This document shows, piece after piece, positions 1-11,780 of a stretch of 64,000 nucleotides of DNA. The position numbers and the translations under genes were made by a program. This DNA comes from Cryptomeria japonica (taxonomy: Eukaryota; Streptophyta; Pinopsida; Cupressales; Cupressaceae). The DNA lies in NCBI RefSeq assembly GCF_030272615.1, contig NC_081415.1:369029667-369093666 (forward strand), given 5' to 3'. The notes beneath the pieces are model-generated. The model was not told where the DNA came from. It ran no database searches and saw nothing but the letters and a program-made list of their open reading frames with translations. How positions within the stretch are numbered: position 1 is the stretch's first letter; every line of letters starts with the position of its first letter.

Positions 1-1026
1 TTACCGAGCTATAACAGAATACATTAAATGGTTACATGCGTTATTTAATGAAGGAAGCTGATGAGCTGGAACTGATTAAATGATTGGTATGCCGTGCATG
101 AAGTTTGTTAATGAATCTATGGAAAAGGAAAATCGGCATGAAGATCTACAACACAGATTGAACCACATTACCCTAGCACAAGTTCCAAGAAATACATGCA
201 AGTTCCTAGGCGGGGTAAAATGTTTTTCAGATCGAAGGATACATTGAACCTGGACAAGATTGAAGATCTGATGGCTATGATTTATCATGGGAAATGTGAT
301 CAAGGAGATTAAGCGGTTAGCTAATTCTTTATAAATAGGGAACTGTTGATAAACAATATATGCGGGCAAATGTATGCACAGGGATGCTACATAGTGATTA
401 CCGAGCATAGAAGCTTGAAGACCTATTTGAATAACAGAGTATAGAAGCCCAACAGATGGACAAGATTAGTTCTGTGTCTAGATTGTATTGAGAAAATAAG
501 AATCTGCTTTAGCATTTTAGATGTGAAGCTGCTGATAGATTTTTATTACTGCTATTTTGTGAAAGTGACAGAAAATCTTTTAACTGGTGGACTTAACAGT
601 CTTATTTGTAAAACCCTCTAGCAAGGTGACATTCTGATTGAGTGTTTGAAATCCTTTAGCAAGGTCACTTCTAACAAGGTGAAGATCCTAATAGATCTGA
701 CGGAAATCCCTTAACCGGGTGACATATAGCAACGTGTTTGTAATCTTTAATAGGATTTGCTTTTAACCAAGCATACTCTAGAAGAGTATATTTCTTAGTG
801 GGTCCGAAATCCCACAGTGGTTTTTCCCTATTTGGGTTTCCATGTTAAATCTGGTGTTATGAGTGATATGATGTTTATATGCTTTTGAGTTTGCATGTTT
901 AGCAGTTTTGGTTATATTACTGAAGTATATGTTACCGAGGTTGAATCTGATGTTTTTATGGAAGATTAAGTTTGTATGATTCACCCACCCCCTCTCATCT
1001 TGTTGGCTATTGGATCTGTACTTACA
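1..1026 (+). repeat. LTR, 3' portion (copia-type, E3-like family)
   Basis: The block resembles the LTR of the element at about 60720-61837: the same succession of CCGAG, TTTAGCAAGG and TTAACCGGGTG phrases, a shared 'ctgct..aacattt/agcatttt' segment near 510, a TTTTTCCC..GGGTTTCC segment near 820-840, and a C-rich TGATTCACCCACCCC tract near 980. It ends in ACA at 1026 and is followed by a decayed primer-binding site. Its start lies outside the window. No coding sequence is visible in it. Confidence 0.6.
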
Positions 1027-1028
1027 TT

Positions 1029-1040
1029 AAGTATCAGAAC
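1029..1040 (+). promoter_or_regulatory. Decayed primer-binding site (tRNA-iMet type)
   Basis: AAGTATCAGAAC lies two bases after the LTR end and matches the plant iMet primer site TGGTATCAGAGC at 9 of 12 positions. Position and match together support a PBS remnant. The short interior that follows (1041-1185) shows no gene. Confidence 0.45.
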
Positions 1041-1185
1041 TATCATGTGTGGTTGCCGAACCAGATGATATATCTGTAGTTTGAGTAAAGCCAGACAGGA
1101 GCATGAAAAGGAACTGAAGAAGCAAGTGTAGTGCTATTCAAACAGATCATCAAACCCTTGTTGTTTTCTAACAATTACAACAGTT

Positions 1186-1850
1186 AAATCCCCTAGCTAG
1201 GTAAGCTCTAACAAGCTTGGTGTTATTCAAATCCTTTAACCAGGTGGTCCATTAGCTTGGATTTCAAATCCTCTACCGAGGTTACTTCTCATAGGGTATT
1301 TCTTCTAACAAGGCATTATAGTCAATCCCTTAACCGGGTGGTCCCTACCAGGATCCATTCTTAACAAGACTTTTTGTAAAGCTTTAACAGGCTTGGCTCC
1401 TAACAAGTAAAACTTTAGAAGAGTTCCGATAGTTATCTTGTGAGTCTCATCTCACCATGTTTTTTCCCATTTGGGTTTCCACATCAAAAATATTGTGTCA
1501 AGTGGTGAATGTTTTTGTGGTTATGTTTTCTTATGGTTGATTTTCTCAACTACTTAATCTACTTTGATAAGTCATGATAATTGACAACAATATGAAATGA
1601 AGTTTTACTTATGTTAGTAAAAGGATTTGGATGTTTATGAGTTTCAAGTTTCTTACTGTTAATCTATTGTAATAGACAACCGGTTTAAGTTGATAGTTTA
1701 ATCTTGACAATGATATTGGATTGATACTTCTTAGTTTACTTTGAGAAGTTGATTTTGAGATTGGTGAAATTAATTTCAGTTTTTCTATCTACTGATTCAC
1801 CCCCCCTCTCAACAGTTGACTAGATCCTTGTTCTTTCATCATACCATCAA
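1186..1850 (+). repeat. Second LTR-type fragment
   Basis: This stretch repeats the LTR grammar of the first kilobase (TTTAACCAGGTGG, CTTAACCGGGTGG, TTTTTTCCCATTTGGG, then ACTGATTCACCCCCCC near 1790-1810), but its sequence is clearly diverged, so it is a different LTR. Both boundaries are approximate. It runs almost directly into a copia integrase fragment, which suggests that a deletion joined them. Confidence 0.5.
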
Positions 1851-1861
1851 ATGTTACACAT

Positions 1862-2305
1862 ATATTTTGGAGAGAAGTTAGCACTATTGTTTACACATTC
1901 AACCGAGTGCATATTAAAGGTGATTGTGGTAAGACTCCTTATGAGCTATGGTTTGGTCATGTTCCTATAGTTAGATATTTCATAATTTTTGGAAGTAAAT
2001 GTTAAATCAAGAGAGATGAGGATATAGGGAAGTTTGATGCAAGATGTGATGAAGGAATCTTCTTGGGATATTCTACTAAGAGCAAGGCCCATCGGTGCTA
2101 CAACAAGATATTGAAGAAGATGGTTGAAATTGCAAATGTGAAGGTGGATGAGTGTTTTGGAAAGCAGATCAGAGCATGCAGTTATGATTTTGATGATGAA
2201 TATATTCCTAAGCCTGTGTAGACAAAGATCTTGAAGTAGACTATTCTGGTGGAGACATGTAATCCGAATATTGCTGCTGCCGGTGAAGAAATGCTTGAGA
2301 TCTGA
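1862..2305 (+). pseudogene. Ty1/copia integrase C-terminal fragment
   Basis: In one frame this reads as the end of a copia integrase core and the following linker: YTFNRVHIKG, KTPYELWFG, CDEGIFLGYS and RCYNKI are all recognisable. The same segment occurs in the fuller copia element at 42715-42940, which confirms the identity. The frame has stop codons near 2003, at 2219 and further on, and the catalytic part of integrase, the protease, RT and RNase H are all missing. It is a broken fragment left by deletion, preceded at once by an LTR fragment and followed by a purine-rich tract and a new LTR-like start. Confidence 0.75.
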
Positions 2306-2307
2306 CA

Positions 2308-3080
2308 GAGGAGGAGAAAGTTATTGTTGGATATTGTTGCTGCTAGGATATGTTTTTGTCATTGATGTCAACATATTTTGGTGTTGTAGATGAGTTGTTT
2401 GGTGTTCCAGTGATTTTGTTGAGCTTCTATGGATGACTTATCTATTTGGGATGCTGGAATACTTTATTCCTTATTGGTTTCAGTGATTCGGGATATTGCT
2501 TGATCATACTATTTGATTTGATTTGTAGTTCAATCTTTTTGTGCAGTTGTTGGCAGAGTTTTGTATTTTTTTTTTGGTGTATGTATGGTGTTGTGATGAT
2601 TTAACCATGTTGATTCCATGCTTCACCTTTATGTCAACATCTTTTTGTCATTTTCATTGGTCTTTTCGTCAACATTGTCTCTACTTCCTCTTTCCTCCTA
2701 CTCTATTGGTTTTAACCATGTTGAGTTACATGCTTCACCTTTAGGGTAAATTTTGATGTTATTCTTCTATCTTACTTTTATTTTTTCTTGGTCTGGACAT
2801 TGTGGTTGCATTCCTCTCAAATGTTATGGACATGATAAATTACAAAATTATGGTTAGATATCTCAAGAACAAATATCATTGGGGTAACATTTATAGTGAT
2901 GATCAAATTGTCCATTCTCTTGACCTTTATGATGCTCTGATGGGATTTATCCCTTGGGGGACCTATTTGTTGTTGAGATGCTTGCCATGTCTCTGGGGCC
3001 TAGACTGCATGCATATGGTTGTTGCTGGGGTTTTTTTTAACAATTTCAAATTGGTTCCCAATGCTCTAAATGTTAGGAAT
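2308..3080 (+). repeat. LTR-like start after a purine tract
   Basis: A purine run (2308-2320) is followed at 2325 by TGTTGG and then TTTGTCATTGATGTCAAC, the same opening used by the other copia-type LTRs here (39322, 45130). No matching 3' end or primer site could be found. A 33-bp segment near 2600-2632 recurs at 2712-2745. Open frames in this stretch look like chance. Confidence 0.4.
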
Positions 3081-3084
3081 TAGG

Positions 3085-3362
3085 TGTTGTACACCTTGCA
3101 TAATGTTTATAATGTTCAATTTATTATTGTGTACGATGCACCTAGGGGGCCTAGAAGTGCGTGCATCACTAGTAGTTAACATTCTTGGGGCCATTTTATG
3201 TGTTGTATGTAACATTGAGAAATATATTTAATGCAGCATATTAGATTGGGAGAATGTATTTTAATATTGGGGAGATATTAAAAGGTGGAAACTTAATACC
3301 CAATATTAAATGTGAGGTTAATGGTTTCGTAATCTCATAGTGTTAGTCACATTGTTTTATGT
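3085..3362 (+). repeat. Dispersed repeat, inverted copy at about 12290-12480
   Basis: The segment with ATTCTTGGGGCCATTTTATG, TGTGTTGTATGTAA and CTTAATACCCAATATTAAATG matches the reverse complement of about 12290-12480 at roughly three quarters of positions by eye. The 12-kb copy lies in an LTR-like block, so this is probably another LTR fragment of that family. Confidence 0.5.
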
Positions 3363-3368
3363 AATACC

Positions 3369-4142
3369 TGTTGGAGATCTTAGTTATGTTGGCATTGGTG
3401 TCAAACTTTTTTGTCATTTGAATGTGATCTGGTCTTTTATCTTGTCTTTGATGTCAAACTTATTGGTCTAGATATGGTTTGGCTCGGATAGAATCTTGTG
3501 ATATGTTAACTACTGGTGGTTATAGTTGGTGACAGTCGGTGATAGGTGAGCTATTATTTTGTCATGCAAATATATAAAGGTTTCTCTATTTTGTAGTGTT
3601 AAAAATGTCAAAAATTGGTGTTGTTGAGTTTTATTGGTGCCTCAGTTGAAGCTTGTTATGGAAGATGATCAAAGATGTATGATGTTGATGTTATTGTTGA
3701 TCTTGATTGGTGCCTCAGTTAAAGTTTGTTGTGGAAGATGATTAGAGATATATGATATCAACATGCGCTACTTGGTGTTACTATAGGGTTTTATTGGTAT
3801 CTTAGTTAAGATTATGCTACCGTTGATGTTATGGTAAGTTGGTGACTAATGTTCAGTAGTATATTTGGCCTGGTATTAACTGTTTAGTTGTTTTCATTGT
3901 CTGGTAGAAATGTTATGCTTACATGAGGAATTTTTCAAAAGATTAGTGTAGGAGAAGTTTCAATTATTAGGAAAGAGTATTTAATGTCGTAGTGGAACAA
4001 TGTTTTGATCTGGATCGTTAAGAATATGGTGTGTGAAATTGGATATAATGTTAATGTTGTATGAATGGTATACTATCAAGTTTGTAGGTCCTTTGGTTTC
4101 TCAAATGATGAGACTAGTTGTTATTGATCTCTAATAGTGAGT
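3369..4142 (+). repeat. LTR-like start with internal tandem repeat, cut by the gap
   Basis: TGTTGGAGATC at 3369 followed by TGGCATTGGTGTCAAAC resembles an LTR start. Inside, a unit of about 75 bp beginning ATTGGTGCCTCAGTT occurs near 3631 and near 3706, with a weaker third copy near 3792. No coding sequence is supported. The sequence ends at the N gap. Confidence 0.35.
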
Positions 4143-4642
4143 NNNNNNNNNNNNNNNNNNNNNNNNNNNNNNNNNNNNNNNNNNNNNNNNNNNNNNNNNN
4201 NNNNNNNNNNNNNNNNNNNNNNNNNNNNNNNNNNNNNNNNNNNNNNNNNNNNNNNNNNNNNNNNNNNNNNNNNNNNNNNNNNNNNNNNNNNNNNNNNNNN
4301 NNNNNNNNNNNNNNNNNNNNNNNNNNNNNNNNNNNNNNNNNNNNNNNNNNNNNNNNNNNNNNNNNNNNNNNNNNNNNNNNNNNNNNNNNNNNNNNNNNNN
4401 NNNNNNNNNNNNNNNNNNNNNNNNNNNNNNNNNNNNNNNNNNNNNNNNNNNNNNNNNNNNNNNNNNNNNNNNNNNNNNNNNNNNNNNNNNNNNNNNNNNN
4501 NNNNNNNNNNNNNNNNNNNNNNNNNNNNNNNNNNNNNNNNNNNNNNNNNNNNNNNNNNNNNNNNNNNNNNNNNNNNNNNNNNNNNNNNNNNNNNNNNNNN
4601 NNNNNNNNNNNNNNNNNNNNNNNNNNNNNNNNNNNNNNNNNN
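4143..4642. other. Assembly gap of exactly 500 N
   Basis: A run of exactly 500 N is a scaffolding placeholder and not a measured length. It truncates the RNase H end of the LINE on its right. Adjacency and orientation of the two sides are not proven. Confidence 0.98.
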
Positions 4643-4878
4643 TGCCAGGCCTTAATTTCTTCATTTTTGATAGCTTGGATTATGATCAACGAATCCCCTT
4701 CTAGATGTAATTTTCTAACACCAAGTTCCTGAGCACACCGGATTGCAAACAAAGCTGCATATGCTTCAACTTCATTATTAGTCATCCTCCTAATACGTTG
4801 GGCCCCTAATTTCACCAAATCACCACAATGATCCCTTAGCACCACACCCACACCAGACAAGCCCATACAGTATTGCAC
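4643..4878 (-). pseudogene. LINE RNase H domain (partial)
   Basis: The minus frame shows GVGVVLRDHCGDLV, then NNEVEAYAALFAI and LHLEGDSLIIIQAI. This is the plant-type RNase H fold, with the acidic residues of the 'NEVEAYA' and 'EGDS' motifs still present. In the family this domain removes RNA from the RNA:DNA hybrid. The rest of the domain and the LINE 3' end are missing because of the N gap. It lies about 330 bases downstream of the zinc-finger segment, and the 81-codon open stretch between (5148-4903) is probably the connecting region. Confidence 0.75.
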
Positions 4879-5205
4879 AGCTCCATTGAAATTTTCTTTG
4901 ATCTATCCCCTTGGAGATGAATTCCACTCTATGGATCTTTCCCTTTTATTACTTGAATTATTATTATTCCAAGCCCCATGTCTTATTTTGATATTTGGCC
5001 ATAGCTTTTGAATCCTCTTATCCTCTAGAGTGAAAGGGACATTCATGGATTCCAGTTGGGAAATTGCTGCCCCTAAAGACTGTTTGATTGCCTGATCAAT
5101 TCTGATTACAAGCCTCCTTACATCTTCCTTCCATATTTCCCATATCACTAGAGATGGGCAAATATTCCATATACTTGAAAAAGTAGATCACTTATTTTGC
5201 CTTGG

Positions 5206-5508
5206 CTAGCTTTCAAAGACATCTTTGAGAGAATTATGTAAAGGGCCATGCCAATTTATCCTTCCCTTAACACTTAACCAATAGTTCTGAGCTACCTTGC
5301 ATTGTGGTAGAAGATGGTCAAGATCCTCTTCATCATCCCCACACATTACACACTTTGTGGGACCTACTAGCCCCAAACACTTCCTTCTTTCACCTATAAG
5401 AATTCTCCCTTTGATAACCACCCATGTAAAAGCTCCTGCTTTGAGGAGGAAGTGTTTGTGCCAAATTAAGTCGTTCACTTTTGAGTGGTCTTCCACCATA
5501 CCTTCCAA
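5206..5508 (-). pseudogene. LINE zinc-binding domain (zf-RVT)
   Basis: A 100-codon open stretch has the layout of the zf-RVT domain that follows RT in plant LINE-like proteins: WHKHFLLKAGAFTWVV, a TKCVMCGDDEEDLDHLL segment with the Cys pair and His, then CKVAQNYW. In the family it is a structural zinc-binding module of unsettled function. It is open in itself but shifted relative to the RT segments. The region between it and RT (about 5510-6260) is homologous-looking but frame-broken. Confidence 0.7.
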
Positions 5509-6266
5509 GATCTAATAGCCTAATTTTACTGAATATTTTCTATCCTTGGATCCACACCAAACCACTCTATCCTGTTCTTTCGTGATAAAATATTCCTCTG
5601 AATTAAAATCTATTTTAAAAGTGATTATTGATCCTCTGAAAGCCCTGTGTTTGATAGATCTTTCCACCATTATTCCTCCCCCAGAAAGCCTTGTTTAACC
5701 TCCAAATAATCTCTGACTCGGTCACCCCAAATACTGCATAGTTGTGTCTTTATATCAGAAAAGTCAGCCATATCTTTTATTACAGGATAAGTTGCCCAAG
5801 AGTCATCCTAGAATTTAGCTAAACTTTCATTCCCAATATGCCATGTTAGATGATCTGTTAGGACTTTTCTACAAATCACTATGAAGTTCCATATTACAGA
5901 TCCCTTTGGTGGATTGTTTATTGTGAAAATTATGTGGTCCTCCATAGAGTCCAACTATTTAGCCCTCATTACCTTAACCCATAACTGGATCGGATTAGCA
6001 TAATGCTCCAGGTAAGTTTTGCTCCGAGAGCCTCATTCATAGTTTGCCAATTCCTTAGGCCTACACCCCCCTTCATCTTTGAGCTACAAACTTTTTCCCA
6101 AGCCAATAAAGGGATTTTATTCGGCTCATTTGCTCCATTCTAGAAAAATTTCCTCATTTTTTTTTTAATCATGTTTATGATTTTACTTGGAATTTTGAGG
6201 CACGTCATAGAGAAAATTGGAATCGCCGAGACAACCATTTTAAGCATTAAAATTCTACTAGCCAAT

Positions 6267-7382
6267 TTAGCCATTTACTTTGACACCCCTCAAGTCTGTT
6301 GAAACAGTTTTCCACCAAATGTTTCCATAAAGTTGATTTATTTGCTCCCCAAAGAGAGGAATGCCTAGGAACTTGCTTGGTAGGCTTCCTAATTTCATGC
6401 CAAGTATTCCACTAATCTCCCTTTGTTTGAAGGGTTCTGTATTAAAAAATAAAATCTTTGACTTGATCCAATTCACTCTTTTACCTCACACATGTTCATA
6501 TTTATCAATGATCTATTTTATGACTCTGGCCTCCCTTTTCGATGCCTCTCTGGCCAAGAATGTGTCATCTACAAATTGAAGACGAGTAAGAGGTTCCACC
6601 CCTTTTGCAATCTTCACCCCCTTCCAATGGCCTGCCCTACACTCTTTAGAGATCAATCTCCCCAAAACCTCCGCCATAGTTATAAATAAAAAAGGGGATA
6701 AGGGGTCCCCATGTTTTAAACCTTTGTTTGATGGAAAGAAATTGAAGGCTCCCATTGATGAGAATAGAAAAGCGTGGGGTATTGATACAACTATCTATTC
6801 AAGCTATCCAAAGTGGATCAAAGCCAAATTTAGTTAGGAATTTTAAAAGGAAATCCCTATTTACCTCATCATAAGCTTTCTGATATTCACTTTTATCATC
6901 ATTTTTTCCCCTTTTGATAGCCGAATGGAATGGATTTCCGCATGTGCTAAGATGATTCCTTCATAGATGGATCTTCTAGGTGTAAACCCACTTTGTTCCA
7001 AGGAAATAACCTCCTCCAGAATTTGTTTCAATCTATTTGCTATCACCTTTGATATCACTTTATAGATCATATTACAAAGAGAGATAATCTCCTTCTTCGG
7101 TATTAGGGCTATGAATGTGTTATTAAAATCTCTAAGAACAAAGCCACCCTTTCTTGATTCCTCTACAACTTCCCACAAATCTCTAGCCAAAATGTCCCAA
7201 TTTTTTTGAAAAAAGAGGGCAGGAAAACCATCTGGGTCTTGAACTTTGTCAGAGCCCATACCAAAGACTATAGATTTCACCTCCTTCATTGACACATCAC
7301 TCAATAGCATCTTGTTATGTTGTTCCTTCACACAAGTAGGGATGATGCCCATAATAGATTGTAGATCTTGATCTAATAGCAC
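6267..7382 (-). pseudogene. LINE reverse transcriptase domain
   Basis: Segments in order on the minus strand: DPDGFPALFFQKNWD, NTFIALIPKK, MIYKVISKVIANRLK, EQSGFTPRRS, then KVNI followed after a frameshift by KAYD (near 6880), KGLKHGDPLSPFLF (about 6720) and LQFVDDTFL (about 6570). These are RT palm motifs of L1-type elements. The FVDD box is intact. The first catalytic Asp appears as Asn in 'KVNI', and about one base is missing just after it. About 100 bases further on the frame is also disturbed. The copy cannot encode an active enzyme. Confidence 0.8.
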
Positions 7383-7444
7383 TTATCCATTGAAAGATTT
7401 AGAAAAGTGACTAATGGCCTCCCTGTTAATAGTTTCCTAATCTA

Positions 7445-7858
7445 TTAGAAGATTGAAAAAATATTGTTTTGAGTTTTCCTCACCTTTACTAATGTGTGGA
7501 AAATTTTGGTTTTTATGTCGCCTTCCTTCAGCCAAGTTTCACGGGATTTTTGTCTCCAAAATGATTCCTCTCTAGCTAACATTTCAGAATACAACTTGTT
7601 AATCTCCTTCTCTTTCAAAAAAGATACTTTGTCCATGCCTTGTAGGATGACTTGTTCATGGAGCTCTTTCAACTCTTCTTCTAGTTTTAATTTCTCATTG
7701 AAAATGTTCTTGAAAGATTCTCTATTCCATTTCTTTAGTTGTTCTTTAACAAATTGAAGGTTTTTAAAGAAAGTGAAAGCTTTGTTTCCTATCTTTTCTG
7801 GAATGTGCTTCCACCAAACCTCCATTAGAGATATGAGGTTGCTATCCCTAAGCCACAT
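7445..7858 (-). pseudogene. LINE ORF2 linker between endonuclease and RT
   Basis: A 137-codon open stretch rich in Lys, Glu and Trp (for example HIPEKIGNKAFTFFKNL, REESFWRQKSRETWLKEGD) matches the helical connector seen between endonuclease and RT in plant L1 ORF2 proteins, including the typical 'ARQKSRxxWLKEGD'-like phrase. It abuts the endonuclease segment in the same orientation. No catalytic role is known for this part. Confidence 0.65.
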
Positions 7859-8604
7859 TCATTCAAATTTGAAAAGACACCTATCTAGAGCTTTTTCATC
7901 TTGTATTTGAATACATATGGGATAATGATCAAATCCCATAAAAGGAAGAATATTTGTAGTGCATGTCCAGGGACTAGACGACCAATCACCAGTTATGAAG
8001 AACCTATCCAGTCTTTCAACTATGTTTAAAAAATTGCTTCTTCTATTGGTCCATGTGTATTCACTAGTCTTGAAAGGAATCTCAATTAAACCAGATTTTG
8101 TAATAAAGGAATTGAAGTCTTTATTACACTGTCTATTCCAACCAACTCCACCCATTTTATCTGCAGGTCTAACCAAGGCATTAAAGTCACCACCTATAAT
8201 GAAATGATTAATAGTGTCTTGTTTAAGACACTTAGATAAATCAATCCATAGTTGTTTTTTTAATTAGTGTTGTTTGGACCATAAACATTAATCATATACA
8301 CATGCATATGCAATTATTTGGAGTAAACTCTCACCCATTGCCACCAATTACCCTATCCCATGATTGTGACATCCACCAAGGAGTCATTCCACATAATATC
8401 TAGACCACCCGAAGCTCCCTGAGCTTCCACTAAAGCACATTTCCATTTTTTGAATCTACTATGAAAATTATCAAAATCCTCTATCTTAATTTTAATTTCT
8501 TGCAAACAAACTAGATCCGGTCTAAACTGATCAAGGCATCTCTTGATCAATCTAATCTTTTCATGAGCATTGCAGCCCTTGACATTCCACAAAAGGAGCC
8601 TCAT
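7859..8604 (-). pseudogene. LINE apurinic-type endonuclease domain
   Basis: The N terminus MRLLLWNVKGCN and then LVCLQEIK, GGLDIMWN, GGDFNALV (about 8200), YTWTNRR, LDRFFITGDW and DHYPI give the exonuclease-endonuclease-phosphatase fold in the right order. In the family it nicks target DNA to prime reverse transcription. The usual Ser before the catalytic Asp-His is Phe (GFDHYPI). The frame is broken between about 8350 and 8210, so two open pieces remain. The start at 8604 is the natural Met of such ORF2 proteins, directly downstream of ORF1. Confidence 0.8.
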
Positions 8605-8609
8605 TGCCT

Positions 8610-10480
8610 CTAGGAAGAAACCACGTCCCTTCCCGATCTCATTCGGAGTTTACTCTGTCCAACAACACTTCCTGCAATTTCCAGTCTAACTCTATTGGAT
8701 TTAGGTCCTCTTTTCTTATTTTCCCCTACTTTCACTTTGGCATTTTGAGCAGGTGTCATTTCCAGAGATCTCTTTACCAGATCCCTTCCGAGAGCAAGTA
8801 AACCTAATTCATCCTCCCCTTTCAGGGTATCAGATGATATCAATTCCCCTCCACTATCTTTAACTCCTTCAAAAGATGCCTCTAGATTTTGAATGGGAGA
8901 GATTTGGATGTCTTTGAAAACTATTTCTTCTAGGTCTTAACCATTATGAAATGGTTGTAAGGTTTCTCTACTGTCTTGGATTTGGGACCGTAATTGATCA
9001 TCTCTTGTAAATCCCATGTCCATGTTTTTTGTCTGAGTCTCTGGGACTATTGTCTCCTCCTCACCATCTTTATTGTCATCTTGGATCTTGTTTGATATAT
9101 AGTCATTGACAGGTTTTGGATGATCAACATCTTGGATGTTCTCCTCCTCTATGATTTTATCCAAAACACTATTACCTACTTCAATGGCCCAGGGGTTCTC
9201 ATCTATAAGCTTCTCCCAATTCTGCTTTTGAGGATCATTTTCTTGATGATTGGTCTCTCAAACCAAAGATTATATCCTGTGAACAATTGAAAAAGTCTCC
9301 AAACCCATCGTAGAGGACTCTGATTCAAACATTTCATCAATAAGCCATTTCATTAAACTGGCTTTATAGATTGTGTCATGCTCTAAAGCACTCCCCTATT
9401 TGTGGTTATGAAGCACATCCCAGTCCAAAGCTTCCCACTGATGTTCCTAGTCATTAGATTCCAAGAGCCTTATAATTTCCTCAGCCAAAAAATTATGTTC
9501 TTTGAGCTTCCCTTTATCCCCTATTTTGCAATCCCCTTTTGGATGAGAAAAATATTTGCACTCTGTGCATGGCTCCATCAAATCTTCTAACACCACCTTT
9601 TGAATCCAAAAAATCGATCATGTTTTGATTTATAGGGTGTTCGATATATTGTGAATCGGATTCCATTCTATGAAAATTCTAAAAATCATGTTGAAGCTCG
9701 AAGAATCAATGAATTCTTCTACTTTCTTGAAAACCCCTAGGCTTTCACCTATTCTCCTTAGGGTTTCTATATCCTTGTATTCTTGGGGTATCCCTGTAAG
9801 TTTTAGCCATATTGGAACCCTACTGATAATCTCTTCCTTAGGTTTAAAATTTTGGTTTCCACTTGATAATATTAAAACCTTTCCCATCCATAAAGAAGGA
9901 GTTGTTATCCAAAATCCAATTCCTGTCCTAGGTAGAGGGGCATATAACTAGAGAGAAACCATTTTCTAAATTTTTAAGCTCCACTCCCTCACCCCAGATG
10001 GAAACACACCACACTCTGATCTTAGAGAAAGACGACCATGTGCCCCCCCATTTCAAAAAAAAGGGCATGTTCACTAAAAAATTTAATATTTTCACTCCAT
10101 TCCTCATTAAAAATCTCTATGTTCAAAACTCTACTATAGACTGAGTTCATGCATACCTCTAGGACCTTCATAGCTTCCGCCAAGGATTTTGGCCTTTAAA
10201 ATTTATCCTGCACCATTTTAAAGTCAATTTGTTGCCTATTGTTTAATGTTGCATAGCCATCAAATCTTGCCTTTCTCTGGTCCTTGTCATTTTTCGTGGT
10301 TTCTCTAGATGAAGGTCTTCTTTGTTGAGAGGTCTTCATACCCTTCCATGGCCATGACTATCTTCTGAACCTTGATTGGTCATTTATGAAATTACCACGG
10401 TTCCAGTTTCTGTTTAGAGGTTCAGATTTAAACCACCTTTGTAACGAAAGCCTTCATGCCTTCTGAAAGCCTACCAAGAA
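8610..10480 (-). pseudogene. LINE ORF1, gag-like with CCHC zinc knuckle
   Basis: Minus-strand pieces include VPIWLKLTGIPQEYKDIETL and LRRIGESLGVFKKVEEF (9887-9630), typical of the DUF4283-like region of plant LINE ORF1, followed by a complete CX2CX4HX4C knuckle (9529-9576: CTECKYFSHPKGDC) and an acidic low-complexity tail (9164-8937). In the family ORF1 binds element RNA. Stops and frameshifts separate the pieces, and the 5' end near 10480 is estimated from where recognisable coding (Arg/Asn-rich, 10440-10260) fades. Confidence 0.65.
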
Positions 10481-11780
10481 ATTCAATCCGCCATCGCTCT
10501 GACCCTTGATCTTTTTTACAATAGTTGCATGACATGAAAAAGAAGAGAAAAAAACTCATGCAAATTCAAGATAGGGCATACACAACTCTCGAACCCTATA
10601 TGATCCATATGTCATTTTTTACCAATACCAAAATAACTAAAATTTCTTGCTATATTAGGATTGATAAAAATCTATGCTTTCCAAAAGTAGACATACTCTC
10701 CAAGAATTATGGAGAGCTTCTAGAATGATGAAACTTATTTGGAAAAGTATCATTGGGCTTGTCTCAATCTCTTAAACTCATTTCCATGATCAAAACTACA
10801 ACTCTATAAAGATAGTGCTCTCTAAGAATTTTTGAGCCGCCAAAGATGTTGGAATGACCTTAAAATAGGGACATTATAGTTCTCCCTCCCCAAAGATTTA
10901 TTGTCCTATATCAGTTCTACCTCACTCATTGATTGATCTTGGATAAAACCCAATATGATTCCAATTTCACAAATCAATATCAGGAATACTGCTCCATGCT
11001 TTCATTGCACCACTCTGATTAAATCTAGAATTTTAATGTGTCAAGTCTCCATTTTCTTTTCCCACAACCCAACATAATAGCCATCTCAAGGAACCAAGCT
11101 AATATACTTTTAAGATATAAGATTATTCTTTTGTAAAATAGAATACCTCATACCATAGCGTTCTATGAAATCTTATATATATCCCACTCTTATGTGTTAC
11201 TAGAAACATGAACAAATTATTTGCATGTGGACTAGAAGAAAAAATATGAGCATACTTTACCATGATACCGATGTGAAATTCACTTGCATGCTCCACTTTT
11301 ATTTTTGTCTTGGGTATTCCAAATAATCACTTGGATCCTATAATCCTACTATAATCCTAATATATAAAAATGAAATTACATATAATAGATGAATGACTAT
11401 TATAGTTGATTGGCCATGTAGTGGATCCAACAAAGAGGCAAAGAAATAAATATTCAAGGGTTCAATTGGACACATATAAAAAATTGATATAGAAGTATAT
11501 AAAAAATACCAACAGAGATAACTAAAATAGATACAAAAATTGAGAGAAGAAGCAAGAATCAACTATTGTCATGGCAAATGTCATTGGGAGAAAAAGGGAT
11601 GCAAAGAAATGAAACATCATCAAAATCATAATTTTGATTATCTAAAGCCTCACCATTAGTAGCATGAACATTATCTCCATTTTCATTGTCACCCACAACT
11701 TAAGAATTACTAGGAATCTTAGGTTGATGACATGGTATTTTTCATTCTTGGGAGTCAAATAGGAGCAAGAGTAGTATGGT
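10481..11780. other. No gene recognised
   Basis: AT-rich sequence without a supported coding frame, LTR boundary or clear repeat. It may hold the LINE 5' UTR and older decayed elements. The short open frames here look like chance. Confidence 0.4.

Larger units (their letters stand above)
4643..10480 (-). mobile_element. Decayed L1-type LINE (non-LTR retrotransposon)
   Basis: Read on the minus strand the order is gag-like ORF1 (about 10480-8610), endonuclease (8604-7859), linker (7858-7445), reverse transcriptase (7382 to about 6270), zf-RVT (5508-5206) and RNase H (4878-4643). This is the layout of plant L1-type elements that acquired a plant-type RNase H. Several frameshifts and stops break ORF2. 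The 3' UTR and poly(A) tail are lost in the gap, so no target duplication can be tested. The 5' boundary is approximate. Confidence 0.85.

Noticed and set aside
2802-3083. 93-codon open frame on plus
   Set aside because: No domain, odd composition, and it lies between LTR-like repeats; probably chance.
4114-4878. Long open frames across the gap
   Set aside because: Most of their length is N; only the RNase H part right of 4642 is real sequence.
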